This document shows positions 48,159 to 56,607 of a DNA stretch of 64,000 bases, in pieces. The stretch is from Streptomyces lanatus (lineage in GTDB: Bacteria; Actinomycetota; Actinomycetes; Streptomycetales; Streptomycetaceae): positions 372,001-436,000 of the forward strand of contig NZ_BNBM01000005.1 of NCBI RefSeq assembly GCF_014655715.1. The letters run 5' to 3'. How positions within the stretch are numbered: position 1 is the first letter of the stretch; every line of letters starts with the position of its first letter. The notes beneath the pieces are model-generated. The model did no database searches and was not told where the DNA came from. It saw only the letters and a program-made list of their open reading frames with translations. Position numbers and translations under genes: made by a program.

Positions 48159-49197
48159 CCTCCACGCGGCGCTGAAGAAGGAGCTCGACTTCCCGCTGGC
48201 CTGGGGAAGTTCACCGATCCGCGATTTCCGGGCGTGGCGTGAGGCGGCCCGTGCCGAGGTCGAGGCGCACCTCGTCGTGGAGCGGCAGGACGGGACGCCG
48301 TACGCACCCGAATTCGGCGAGTCGGCCGAGGGTCCCGGCTGCACGCGGGAACTGGTGACCCTCTCCCTCACCCGCCACGAGCGCGTCCGAGGCGCCCTGC
48401 TCACCCCGCACGGCCCCGGCCCGTTCCCCGCCGTCCTGCTCCTCCATGATCACGGGGCGACCTTCGACATAGGGAAGGAGAAGTGCGTCCGGCCCTGGTA
48501 CGACGACAGCCGCCTCGCCTCTGCCCAGGTGTGGGCCGACGCCCACTTCAGCGGCAGGTTCGTCGGCGACGAGCTGGCCCGGCGCGGCTATGTCGTCCTC
48601 GCCCTGGACGCCCTCGGCTTCGGCGACCGGGGGCCGATGACGTACGACGCCCAGCAGGCCCTGGCGAGCAACCTCTACCACCTCGGCTCCTCCCTCGCCG
48701 GTCTGATGGCCCGCGAGGACGCCCGTGCCGCCGACTTCCTCGCGGGACTCGACCGCGTGGACCCCGGCCGGATCGGGGCCCTCGGCTTCTCCATGGGCGC
48801 CTACCGCGCCTGGCAGACCGCCGCGCTGACCGACACCGTCACCGCCGCCGCCTCCGTCGGCTGGATGACCGGCCTGAAGGAAATGATGGTGCCCGGCAAC
48901 AACGCCCTGCGCGGCCAGTCGGCGTACTACATGCTCCACCCCGGGCTCGCCCGGCGTCTCGACTTCCCCGACGTGGCGAGCATCGCCGCACCCAGGCCGA
49001 TGCTGTTCGTGGGCGGCGGGCTCGACCCGCTGTTCCCCGCCGACGGAGTCCGCGTGGCGTACGACAAGCTGCGCGCCGTCTGGCGTTCCCGCCACGCCGA
49101 GGAGCGGCTGCGGCTGACGACCTGGCCGGACCTCGGCCATGTGTTCACCGCACCCATGCAGGACGACGTCTTCATGTGGCTCGACTCAGTCCTGTGA
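48145..49197 (+). CDS. Alpha/beta hydrolase, probable carbohydrate esterase
   Basis: 350 residues, no signal peptide, start 14 bases inside the preceding lyase gene. Fold blocks: FPAVLLLHDHGATFDIGKEK, RRGYVVLALDALGFGDRG, nucleophile Ser in IGALGFSMGAYRAWQ, Asp in GGLDPLFPADG, and His in PDLGHVFTAP. The long N-terminal region and layout recall dienelactone-hydrolase-like acetyl esterases of the Abhydrolase_7 type. The cytoplasmic location and position suggest de-acetylation or de-feruloylation of imported oligomers. The exact ester is not deducible. Confidence 0.82.
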   Translation: MDIPDLHAALKKELDFPLAWGSSPIRDFRAWREAARAEVEAHLVVERQDGTPYAPEFGESAEGPGCTRELVTLSLTRHERVRGALLTPHGPGPFPAVLLLHDHGATFDIGKEKCVRPWYDDSRLASAQVWADAHFSGRFVGDELARRGYVVLALDALGFGDRGPMTYDAQQALASNLYHLGSSLAGLMAREDARAADFLAGLDRVDPGRIGALGFSMGAYRAWQTAALTDTVTAAASVGWMTGLKEMMVPGNNALRGQSAYYMLHPGLARRLDFPDVASIAAPRPMLFVGGGLDPLFPADGVRVAYDKLRAVWRSRHAEERLRLTTWPDLGHVFTAPMQDDVFMWLDSVL

Positions 49198-49246
49198 CCG
49201 TCCCTATGTGCATTCCCCCCACCGCACGACGAAAGGACCGCACTCC

Positions 49247-50359
49247 ATGTCTCGTCGTACCGCTCTCACCGCAGTGGCCGCCCTCACCCTGGGCACCGGC
49301 CTCGCCGTGCTCCCCACCCAGGCGCAGGCCGCGACCGTGGTCGTCAGCAACTCGACCGACCTGTCCAACGCCATCAAGAACGCCACCGCCGGCACCGTCA
49401 TCCAGGTCCGCGGCGGCACCTACTACCCGACGGCCACCCTGCAGTCCACGGCCAACGGCACCTCGTCGTCGCCGGTCACGCTCACCGCGTACGGCTCGGA
49501 GACCGTGAAGATCGACGGGTCCTCACTGCCGTCCGGCTCCTGGATCTTCAAGCTGACCGCCGACTACTGGAACGTCTCCAACATCACCTTCCAGAACTCC
49601 CCGGACAGCGCGGTCGTCTGCCAGTCCTGCACCGGCACCAACTGGAACAACATCAAGACCATCAACGGCGGCGACTCCGGCTTCACCCTCACCGGAGACG
49701 GCACCGTCAACAACACGGTCCGCAACATCGACTCCTACGGCCACTACGACGCCGTCACCCACGGGGAGAACGCCGACGGCATCGCGGTCAAGTTCGGCTC
49801 CGGCACCGGGAACCTGATCACCGGCGCCCGCCTCTACAACAACTCGGACGACGGGCTGGACTTCTGGTCCTTCTCCTCGCCGGTCACCGTCGAGCACACC
49901 TGGGCCATGGGCAACGGCAAGAACCGCTGGTCGGACTCGGCCTTCGCGGGCGACGGCAACGGCTACAAGCTGGGCGGCGACGGCGAGGTCGTCGCGCATG
50001 TCATCAACAACTCCGCCGCCTGGGACAACGCCGGCAACGGCTTCACCGAGAACAGCAACAAGGGCGCCATCGTCATCAACCGCACCACCGCCTACGCCAA
50101 CGCCAAGTGGGGCTACTACTTCGCCACCGGCGCCGCCCGCCTCGGCAAGAACCTCGCCGTCGGCAACGGCGGCGGCCAGGTGAACAAGGGCTCCGCGGTG
50201 GTGTCGGCCGGCAACAACTGGGACTCCGGGATCGCCACGCCCGCCTTCCGGTCGACGGACGCCTCCAGCACGTACAACGCGCGCAGCTCCAGCGGCACGC
50301 TGCCCGCGACCACCTTCCTGACCACGGGCAGCACCACCATCGGGGCGACGATGAACTAG
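49247..50359 (+). CDS. Secreted PL9-type pectate lyase (right-handed beta-helix)
   Basis: 370 residues from ATG 49247 (GAAAGGA upstream). Signal peptide to AQA (about residue 28). Beta-helix with VRGGTYYPTATLQSTANG, NGGDSGFTLTGDGTVNNTVRNIDSYGHYD, ENADGIAVKFGSGTGNLITGARLYNNSDDGLDFW and EHTWAMGNGKNRW. The Asp/Lys-rich central rungs and this wording match family PL9 lyases, which use a catalytic Lys and calcium. Ends in a TTFLTTGSTTIGATMN tail shared with the frameshifted paralogue at 52756. Convergent with the GH43 gene with 4-base overlap. Confidence 0.88.
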   Translation: MSRRTALTAVAALTLGTGLAVLPTQAQAATVVVSNSTDLSNAIKNATAGTVIQVRGGTYYPTATLQSTANGTSSSPVTLTAYGSETVKIDGSSLPSGSWIFKLTADYWNVSNITFQNSPDSAVVCQSCTGTNWNNIKTINGGDSGFTLTGDGTVNNTVRNIDSYGHYDAVTHGENADGIAVKFGSGTGNLITGARLYNNSDDGLDFWSFSSPVTVEHTWAMGNGKNRWSDSAFAGDGNGYKLGGDGEVVAHVINNSAAWDNAGNGFTENSNKGAIVINRTTAYANAKWGYYFATGAARLGKNLAVGNGGGQVNKGSAVVSAGNNWDSGIATPAFRSTDASSTYNARSSSGTLPATTFLTTGSTTIGATMN

Positions 50360-52554
50360 CGCCGCACGGGCCTGATGCCCTCCAGCGTCGGCACCACCGG
50401 CTCGATCGTGCCGTCGGCCGCGAACTCCATGCGGTCGACGGTCGTCTCCCGGTGCATGCCGTCACCACCCGGCCGCCCGGGGCCGTTCAGGGCGAAGCGG
50501 TGGTAGACGATGTACCAGTCGTCGGTTCCGGGCGTGTTCACCACCGAGTGGTGGCCCGTGCCGAGGATCCCGTACTCGGGGCGCTTGGACAGGATCGTGC
50601 CCTTCTTGGTCCAGGGGCCGAGCGGGGACGGGCCCGTGGCATAGGCGACGTGGTAGTTCTCGCTGCGGGTGTCGTCCTCCGACCACATGAAGTAGTACGT
50701 GCCCTTCCGCTTGATCACGAAGGAGCCCTCGCGGAAGTTGTCCGGGGTGATGTCCTTCACCTTCGACGCGTCGAACGACACCATGTCGTCGTTCAGCGGG
50801 ACGACATACCCGTGCCCGTTGCCCCAGTACAGATACGCCTGCCCGTCGTCGTCCGTGAACACCGCGGGGTCGATCATCTGGCCCTGGAGCGAACCGCCCT
50901 TCGCCACCAGCGGCTTGCCCAGCGCGTCCTTGAACGGCCCGGCCGGGGAGTCGGCCACCGCCACGCCGATCTGCTGCTCGGCGCAGAAGTAGAAGTAGTA
51001 CTTGCCGTCGCGCTCGGCGATAGCCGGAGCCCAGGCGTACTTGTCCGCCCACGACACGTCCGGCCCGAGATCGAGGATGACTCCGTGGTCCTTCCAGTGG
51101 ACCAGGTCCTTGGACGAGTACGCCTTGAACCGCGTCCCGCTCCAGCCCTGGAAGCCGTCCGTCGTCGGGTAGATCCAGTACTCCCCGTCGAGGTAGTGCA
51201 CATCGGGGTCGGCGTTGAGGCCGGGCAGGAGCGGGCTGCGGTTGCGGGCGGCCTCGACCGTCCAGGTGCGTCTCGTCCCGTCCGCCGCCGTCACCGTGTA
51301 CTTCTGCGGCTTGCGGAAGTCGCGGCGGGTGCCGGAGCGCGGTCTGACCGTGGCGCCCTCACCGGCCCAGAGCTTCGGGGCCAGCCGTGCGAGGTCGGCG
51401 TCCGGCTCCATCGGGAGCACGACCTTGGAGGCGCTCTCGGTGACGATGGCGTACCCGTTCTGGTCCTTCGCCGTCGCGTCCACCAGCGACGCCGGGCTCG
51501 CGGGATACGCGGCGAGCAGCCGGTCGTACTCCCGCTGCGTCACCGGAAGCACCGTGCCGTGCCGGGGGCTGGCGGGCAGCTGGTAGTTCGTGGACGGGGT
51601 CCACTTGCCCGAGTCGAGGTCGGTCGTCTCGAAGGGGACGTAACCGCGGCCGCCGTACTCGTCGATGAACAGGTACCACTTGTCCTCGGTGTTGGACTTG
51701 AAGACCGTCGGACCTTCACCGCGCTCCATCGCCCCGCTGCCGACGCAGTCCGCGACGAAGTCGTACGAGGTGTCGGTCAGGCTCGTCGACTTCTCCGCGG
51801 TGATGAACTTCGAGCAGGGGCTGGAGGAGCTCGGGTCCCGTTCGTCCTTGGTGTAGCGGTAGTAGGTGTCCTCGTGCTTCACGACCGTCGAGTCGATGAC
51901 CGAGTAGCCGGGATCGTCCCAGACCTTCGGCTCGCTGAAGGTACGGAAGTCCTTCGTCGTCGCGTACAGCATCTTGTTGTACGTCGATCCGGTGTGGCCG
52001 GGATCGTCGGCGGCGTACAGCTTCGACGCCCAGAAGACGACGTACTCGCCGCGCTCGTCGTCCCAGTAGGCCTCCGGCGCCCAGGTGTTGCCCGCGTTGT
52101 CGGGGGCGACCTTCACCAGGCGCTGGTCGGTCCAGTGGACCAGGTCGGTGGACTCCCAGATCATGATCGATTTGCTGCCGTGCCGCTGGACCTCGTCCCA
52201 ACTACCGCTGCTGTTCTGGTACATGCGCAGATCGGTCGCGATCAGATAGAACTTGTCGCCCTTCGGGGAGCGGATCACGAAGGGATCGCGCAGCCCCTTC
52301 TCGCCGGTCGTGGAGGTGAGCACGGGCTTGCCCTGGTTCAGCTCCCGCCAGTGCAGCGGGTCGTTGCCGCGGCTGAGGGCGTAGCGGATCTGCTCGCCGT
52401 CGGCGGTGCCCTCGCCGGTGAAGTAGGCGAAGAGATAGCCGGCGTACTTGGGCTGCTTCACGGGTGGTGCTCCTGAACGGGCGGAACCGGGCGGGGCGGT
52501 GACCAGGGCGAGCAAGAGTGAGAGACAGGCGACGAGGAGGATTCTTGGGCGCAT
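50356..52554 (-). CDS. Secreted double GH43-type arabinosidase/xylosidase
   Basis: 732 residues; Sec signal peptide about 1-25. Two five-bladed propeller modules in tandem. Module 1 (about 35-345): LRDPFVIRSPKG, YSVIDSTVVKHE, RGEGPTVFKSN, giving Asp-Asp-Glu. A linker (about 360-440) with a small beta domain, KYTVTAADGTRRTWTVEA, follows. Module 2 (about 440-730): LNADPDVHYLDGEYWIYPT, MIDPAVFTDDDGQAYLYWG, FREGSFVIKRKG, again Asp-Asp-Glu. Both halves thus keep catalytic residues. It probably removes arabinose or xylose from pectic side chains outside the cell. Regulated, presumably, from the palindromes at 52644-52672. Confidence 0.9.
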   Translation of the reverse strand: MRPRILLVACLSLLLALVTAPPGSARSGAPPVKQPKYAGYLFAYFTGEGTADGEQIRYALSRGNDPLHWRELNQGKPVLTSTTGEKGLRDPFVIRSPKGDKFYLIATDLRMYQNSSGSWDEVQRHGSKSIMIWESTDLVHWTDQRLVKVAPDNAGNTWAPEAYWDDERGEYVVFWASKLYAADDPGHTGSTYNKMLYATTKDFRTFSEPKVWDDPGYSVIDSTVVKHEDTYYRYTKDERDPSSSSPCSKFITAEKSTSLTDTSYDFVADCVGSGAMERGEGPTVFKSNTEDKWYLFIDEYGGRGYVPFETTDLDSGKWTPSTNYQLPASPRHGTVLPVTQREYDRLLAAYPASPASLVDATAKDQNGYAIVTESASKVVLPMEPDADLARLAPKLWAGEGATVRPRSGTRRDFRKPQKYTVTAADGTRRTWTVEAARNRSPLLPGLNADPDVHYLDGEYWIYPTTDGFQGWSGTRFKAYSSKDLVHWKDHGVILDLGPDVSWADKYAWAPAIAERDGKYYFYFCAEQQIGVAVADSPAGPFKDALGKPLVAKGGSLQGQMIDPAVFTDDDGQAYLYWGNGHGYVVPLNDDMVSFDASKVKDITPDNFREGSFVIKRKGTYYFMWSEDDTRSENYHVAYATGPSPLGPWTKKGTILSKRPEYGILGTGHHSVVNTPGTDDWYIVYHRFALNGPGRPGGDGMHRETTVDRMEFAADGTIEPVVPTLEGIRPVRR

Positions 52555-52643
52555 GCCGCTCCTGTGTGAGTGTGGGGGTTTATGTTGGGTGGTGAGCGCG
52601 CCATCGGAGTGTCACCAGTGGGAAACGGCACGTCAATCGGTGA

Positions 52644-52672
52644 GTGAGCGCTCACGGGAAGCGAAAGTTTCG
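52644..52672. promoter_or_regulatory. Two operator-like palindromes between GH43 and PL9-like genes
   Basis: GTGAGCGCTCAC (52644-52655) is a perfect 12-base palindrome of the LacI type. CGAAAGTTTCG (52662-52672) follows; it resembles the CGAAA/TTTCG element reported upstream of actinomycete xylanase genes. They lie in the 201-base divergent region (52555-52755), which is otherwise unremarkable. Confidence 0.55.
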
Positions 52673-52755
52673 TTTGTTTTCGCGGGGGCGCGGCAACCTC
52701 GTCCCGCCACGGCGACGACTCCCCGGCGTCACGTCCCCAAGGAAAGGAACGCCCC

Positions 52756-53909
52756 GTGCGTCACAGCACCGGACGCCACCGCCGGACCCGCACCCTCTCC
52801 ATCGCCGCCGCGATCGCCGTCGCCTCCGGGGCGGGCGGCGTCTACCTCGGCCTCTCCGAAGGCGGTGCCGAGGCCGCCCCGGCGACGGTCACCGTGACCG
52901 GCACCGCCCAGCTGGAGTCTGCGGTGGCGGGCGCGAGGGCCGGTACGACGATCCTGGTCCGCGGCGGCACGTACACCCCGTCGAAGACCCTCAAGTCCAC
53001 GGCGAACGGCACCGGTTCGGCCCGGATCACACTCAAGGCGTACGGCGGCGAGAAGGTGCGGATCGACGGGTCGAAGCTGCCCTACGGCTCCTGGCTGGCC
53101 GGGATCTACGGCGACTACTGGACCGTCCAGGACCTCACCTTCGTCAACTCCCCGGCCCAGGGCTTCGTCGCCACCTCGTCCGTGGGCGGCGTCTTCAAGA
53201 ACCTCGTCACCGCCGACAACGGCGACTCCGGGTTCACGCTCCGCGGCGACGGCACCTCGGACAACCTCGTGCAGAACCTGGACAGTCACGGCAACTACGA
53301 CCCCGCCGGGCACGGGCAGAACGCCGACGGGATCGCCGTGAAGTTCGGCTCCGGGACGGGGAACCGGATCACCGGGGCGCGCCTGTTCAACAACTCCGAC
53401 GACGGCCTCGACCTCTGGCAGTTCTCCTCGCCGGTCACCATCGAGCACACCTGGGCCTTCGGAAACGGGAAGAACCGGTGGGGCGACGGGGCTTTCGAAG
53501 GCAACGGCAACGGGTTCAAGCTCGGGGCGGGGGAGCGTCGGTGGCCCATGTCGTCAACAACAACGCCGCGTGGGACAACACGCTGCACGGCTTCACCGAG
53601 AACTCCAACACCGGCGCGATCGCCCTCAACCGGAACACGGCGTACGCCAACGCCGAGACCGGGTTCTACTTCGCCACCGGCAAGGCCCGGCTGGGCCGCA
53701 ATCTCGCGGTGAGCAACAAGAAGGGGCCCTCGAAGCCGGGGGCGTCGACCGTGTCCATGGCCAACGGCTGGGACGCCGGGGTGACGGCACCGGCCTTCCG
53801 GTCGACCGACGCCGCCACCGCGTACGGAGCCCGCAAGGCGGACGGCTCGCTCCCCGCGACGACCTTCCTCACCACCGGCTCCACGACCATCGGCTCGACC
53901 ATGAACTAG
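52756..53909 (+). pseudogene. Frameshifted PL9-type pectate lyase
   Basis: Starts at GTG 52756 (AAGGAAAGGAAC upstream), with a signal peptide (about 1-40) and the same beta-helix blocks as the gene at 49247: VRGGTYTPSKTLKSTANG, NGDSGFTLRGDG, QNADGIAVKFGSGTGNRITGARLFNNSDDGLDLWQF, GNGKNRWGD. After FKLG, at the G-rich stretch 53524-53533, the frame is lost. The rest (SVAHVVNNNAAWDNTLHGFTEN to TTIGSTMN) continues in another frame, one base short of the original. Restored it would encode about 384 residues. Both parts retain normal codon bias, so the break is recent, a programmed slip, or a sequencing error. Confidence 0.85.
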
Positions 53910-53926
53910 CCCCTGGTACATGAAGA

Positions 53927-53958
53927 AACGCCCCGCCGGCCGTCACCGGTGGGGCGTT
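53927..53958. terminator. Bidirectional hairpin terminator between convergent pectinase genes
   Basis: AACGCCCC (53927-53934) pairs with GGGGCGTT (53951-53958); a smaller CCGG/CCGG pairing lies inside. It sits between the ends of the PL9-like and PL3 genes and can serve both. Confidence 0.75.
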
Positions 53959-54010
53959 CCGTACTGCCGGACGAGGGGGGCTCAGACCGGCAGGTCCGTC
54001 ACCAGTGTGC

Positions 54011-54841
54011 TCACTGGTACGTGATGTCAGATGACGAGAACCTGCACGCGGTTCCGTCGGGACCCGTGCCGAGTTCCTTCGGTTCCTTGCCGTTGGTGTT
54101 GCCCTCGAAGCGGGTGCAGGTCTTGACCTTCTTGCCGCTGTCGCCGTGGATGCGGATCTTGCGCAGCGCGGCCGTGTCACCGTAGTTGGAGTTGACGCCG
54201 ACGATCGACTTGCCCGGTGCGGTGACATCCACGTCGTTGATGATGATCGTGCGCTTGTACTGCGTGGAGCAGTTGCCGCAACTGCGCACCAGCTTGCCGA
54301 AGTTCTGCACCTGGAACTTGGTGACGACCAGCTTTCCGGCCCCGTTGAACTGGAGCACCTTGTCGTCGGCGTTCTTCGCGCCGCCGCCGTACACCGTGTA
54401 CACGGCCGACGACGACTTGCCCTTGAAGGTGGCCGCGTCCTCGCCGACGTCCAGCCACCACACGTTCTGCAGCGTGCAGGAGCCCTTGCAGTGGACGCCG
54501 TCCGCGGCCGGGGTGCCGATGATGACGTTCTTCAGTACGGCGCCGTCGGCGAGCTCGAAGATCGGGTCCTGGCCCTCCTCCTGGCCGCTGCCGCCCAGGT
54601 CGCCGGTGCCGTAGAACTTCGTCATCCTGCCGTCGTACGTGCCGGACACCGGGATCGTCTTCGACACCGGCTTGCTGCCGTTCTCCGTCGGCCAGGACGC
54701 CGCGGCGCCCGCGGTGGACATCAGCGTCGTGGTGACGATCGCAGCGCCGGTGACACCGAGGGCGGAGGCTCCGGCGATCAGCGCCCGGCGCCTGGTGACC
54801 TTGCGGCGGTGGCTGACGCGCTGTTCGGCTCGTGCTGTCAT
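54011..54841 (-). CDS. Secreted pectate lyase, family PL3
   Basis: 276 residues. Twin-arginine signal (RRKVTRRRALIAGASALGVTG) cleaved near AGAAA. Small beta-helix with the PL3 order: GSGQEEGQDPIFELADGAVLKNVIIG, ADGVHCKGSCTLQNVWWLDVGEDAATFKG, GGGAKNADDKVLQFNGAGKLVV, FQVQNFGKLVRSCGNC. The Asp/Glu/Lys-rich EDAATFKG and NADDKVLQ parts bind calcium and substrate. Paired cysteines suggest disulfides. It cleaves polygalacturonate and low-methyl pectin. It closes the pectinase island and is transcribed separately; the 83 bases upstream show no clear operator. Confidence 0.92.
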   Translation of the reverse strand: MTARAEQRVSHRRKVTRRRALIAGASALGVTGAAIVTTTLMSTAGAAASWPTENGSKPVSKTIPVSGTYDGRMTKFYGTGDLGGSGQEEGQDPIFELADGAVLKNVIIGTPAADGVHCKGSCTLQNVWWLDVGEDAATFKGKSSSAVYTVYGGGAKNADDKVLQFNGAGKLVVTKFQVQNFGKLVRSCGNCSTQYKRTIIINDVDVTAPGKSIVGVNSNYGDTAALRKIRIHGDSGKKVKTCTRFEGNTNGKEPKELGTGPDGTACRFSSSDITYQ

Positions 54842-54924
54842 TACCCGATTCCTTGCCTGGGGGATCCTTGCGACTCCTGGTCGCCCCCGGGTGAAGGAAG
54901 GGTTGCCGTGCCTTCCGGAATTTC

Positions 54925-55770
54925 TTACGAATCCCCCGCGTCCGTGGCGGAGTTGTCGTCGTGGCTCGCGAAGCCGCCCGCCACGGACAGCTGCTCGCCG
55001 CCCGCCGTGGCCGTCATCGCGTAGCGGTCGTCCTTCGCGTCCCGCCCGCCGCGTTCATGGTCGTACTGCCCGGCGAACACCCACTCGCCCTCGCGGACCG
55101 TACGGCCGTCCTTGAGGACCCAGGTGTAGACGACGAAGCCGTCCTTCTCCTCGACCGTGAGGGCGAAGTCGTCCTCCGGCAGCGAGCGCCAGGCGCCCGT
55201 CGAGGTGACCCCGCCGGTCTGCGCGATCCTCAACCGCACGGTGAGCGCGGTGAGTCGCTCGCTCGTCCGGAGCGTCAGATTGCTCTGTGCCCAGAAGTCG
55301 TTGCTGTGCGGGTCCACCGAGCCGTCCGACCACAGCGGGCCGTCCTCCTCGCCCTTGGCGGCGGGCGGGGCGGGTGTCGCGGTCGGCTTCGGCGTCGGCG
55401 GCTTCGTTGGCTGCGGGGGCTGGGAGGTCGGCTTCGGCGGTGGGGCCGGGGCGCGGCTCGTCGCGTCCGGGGACGGGGTGGGCGTCGGTGAGGTGGCCAC
55501 CGTCTGCCGGGGGGTGTCGTCCTTCACGGCGGACGCCACCGCGTAACCGCCGACCGCGAGGACACCGGCGACCGCAGCTGTGGCGGTCACCACCCGGAAC
55601 CAGCCGTACACCGGCGGACGGGTCGCCCGGTGATCGGAGCGGGCCCGCCCGGCGGGATCCGCCATGCCCCGCTCGACGCGGGCCAGGATCCGCGCGCGGT
55701 CGGGCTCGTGCGTCTCGGCCGCCTCGTGCAGCCGGGCGCGCAGTTCGTCGTGCACGTCCCGCCGCATCAT
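54925..55770 (-). CDS. Membrane-anchored partner of the SigE-type sigma factor (anti-sigma-like)
   Basis: 281 residues; start ATGA overlaps the sigma-factor stop. About 55 N-terminal cytoplasmic residues (RRDVHDELRARLHEAAETHEPDRARILARVERGM) are followed by one membrane span (VVTATAAVAGVLAVGGYAVASAV). A Pro/Thr-rich extracellular linker of about 55 residues comes next, then a C-terminal beta-rich domain with FWAQSNLTLRTSERLTALTVRLRIAQTGGV and DDFALTVEEKDGFVVYTWVLKDG. No zinc anti-sigma HCC motif is seen. Topology and coupling suggest an anti-sigma or sensor; the outer domain resembles carbohydrate-binding sandwiches, but I cannot name its family. Confidence 0.7.
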   Translation of the reverse strand: MMRRDVHDELRARLHEAAETHEPDRARILARVERGMADPAGRARSDHRATRPPVYGWFRVVTATAAVAGVLAVGGYAVASAVKDDTPRQTVATSPTPTPSPDATSRAPAPPPKPTSQPPQPTKPPTPKPTATPAPPAAKGEEDGPLWSDGSVDPHSNDFWAQSNLTLRTSERLTALTVRLRIAQTGGVTSTGAWRSLPEDDFALTVEEKDGFVVYTWVLKDGRTVREGEWVFAGQYDHERGGRDAKDDRYAMTATAGGEQLSVAGGFASHDDNSATDAGDS

Positions 55771-56336
55771 CGGTTCCTTCCCGCGGCGTCCCCGGTGCGA
55801 GCCATCGCCGCCGCATGCACCCTCAGCGGGGCCTGCTGCGTGCCGAGCAGCCGTTGCAACTCGGCCATCCCCTTCGAGGTCTGGCTCTTCACCGTACCGA
55901 CCGAGATGCCCAGGGCGAGCGCGGTGTCCTTCTCCGACAGGTCGAAGGCGTGCCGCAGCACCACACAGGCGCGTTTGCGGAACGGAAGTCTACGCAACGC
56001 CCCCTGGACGTCGACGACGCCCGGCACATCCGGGTTCTCCGCCTTCTCCTCGCGCTGCGACCAGAACAGGGCGATGCGCCGCCGCTCCCGCACCGCGCTG
56101 CGGATCCTGGTGCGGGCCAGATTGGCCACCACCCCACGGGCGTACGCCACCGGATGGTCGGCCGCGCGCACCCGGTCCCAGCGGTGCCACAGCGCCAGCA
56201 GCGCGTCCGCCGCCAGATCGTCGGCGGCGTCCGCCTCGCCCGTCAACAGATGGGCCAGGCGGGAGAGTTCGGCGTAGTGCCGCTCGAAGAAGGCATGGAA
56301 CTCCACGGAGTCGGCGTCGTCGACGACCGTGCCCAC
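55767..56336 (-). CDS. SigE-family (ECF-like) RNA polymerase sigma factor
   Basis: 189 residues from GTG (GGAGG upstream). Region 2: FHAFFERHYAELSRLAHLLTGEADAADDLAADALLALWHRWDRV. Region 4: LRRLPFRKRACVVLRHAFDLSEKDTALALGISVGTVKSQTSKGMAELQRLL, a normal HTH. This is the SigE (SACE/SCO-type, TIGR02983) group common in Streptomyces. The gene after it, coupled by four bases, encodes a single-span protein with an external domain. It lies immediately beside the pectinase island, but whether it controls it is not shown. Confidence 0.9.
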   Translation of the reverse strand: MGTVVDDADSVEFHAFFERHYAELSRLAHLLTGEADAADDLAADALLALWHRWDRVRAADHPVAYARGVVANLARTRIRSAVRERRRIALFWSQREEKAENPDVPGVVDVQGALRRLPFRKRACVVLRHAFDLSEKDTALALGISVGTVKSQTSKGMAELQRLLGTQQAPLRVHAAAMARTGDAAGRNR

Positions 56337-56607
56337 GGGCGACCCCTCCTGCCTGAGACGGGCGTGTGGTTGGCAAATGTGGTCGTCCGGCGATCAATTT
56401 GCGATCATCCGGTCGAGATCCGGAACTGTAGCAGTGATCGACAATCCGGTTCGTACGGGACTTCGAACACCGTGTGGTCCGTCGTACGTGAACTGCGCTG
56501 ATTCCGTAACACGGGGAAAACCTGAAATGCGTTCAACGTGGGCACAATCCAGCCAGCATCCGCAGATCGATCAACGAGCCGTCATCAGGCAACGAGGAGC
56601 CAGCGCC

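Noticed and set aside
56337..56607. Purine riboswitch in the leader of the NCS2 permease.
   Set aside because: No three-way junction with the conserved purine-aptamer loops could be found by eye.
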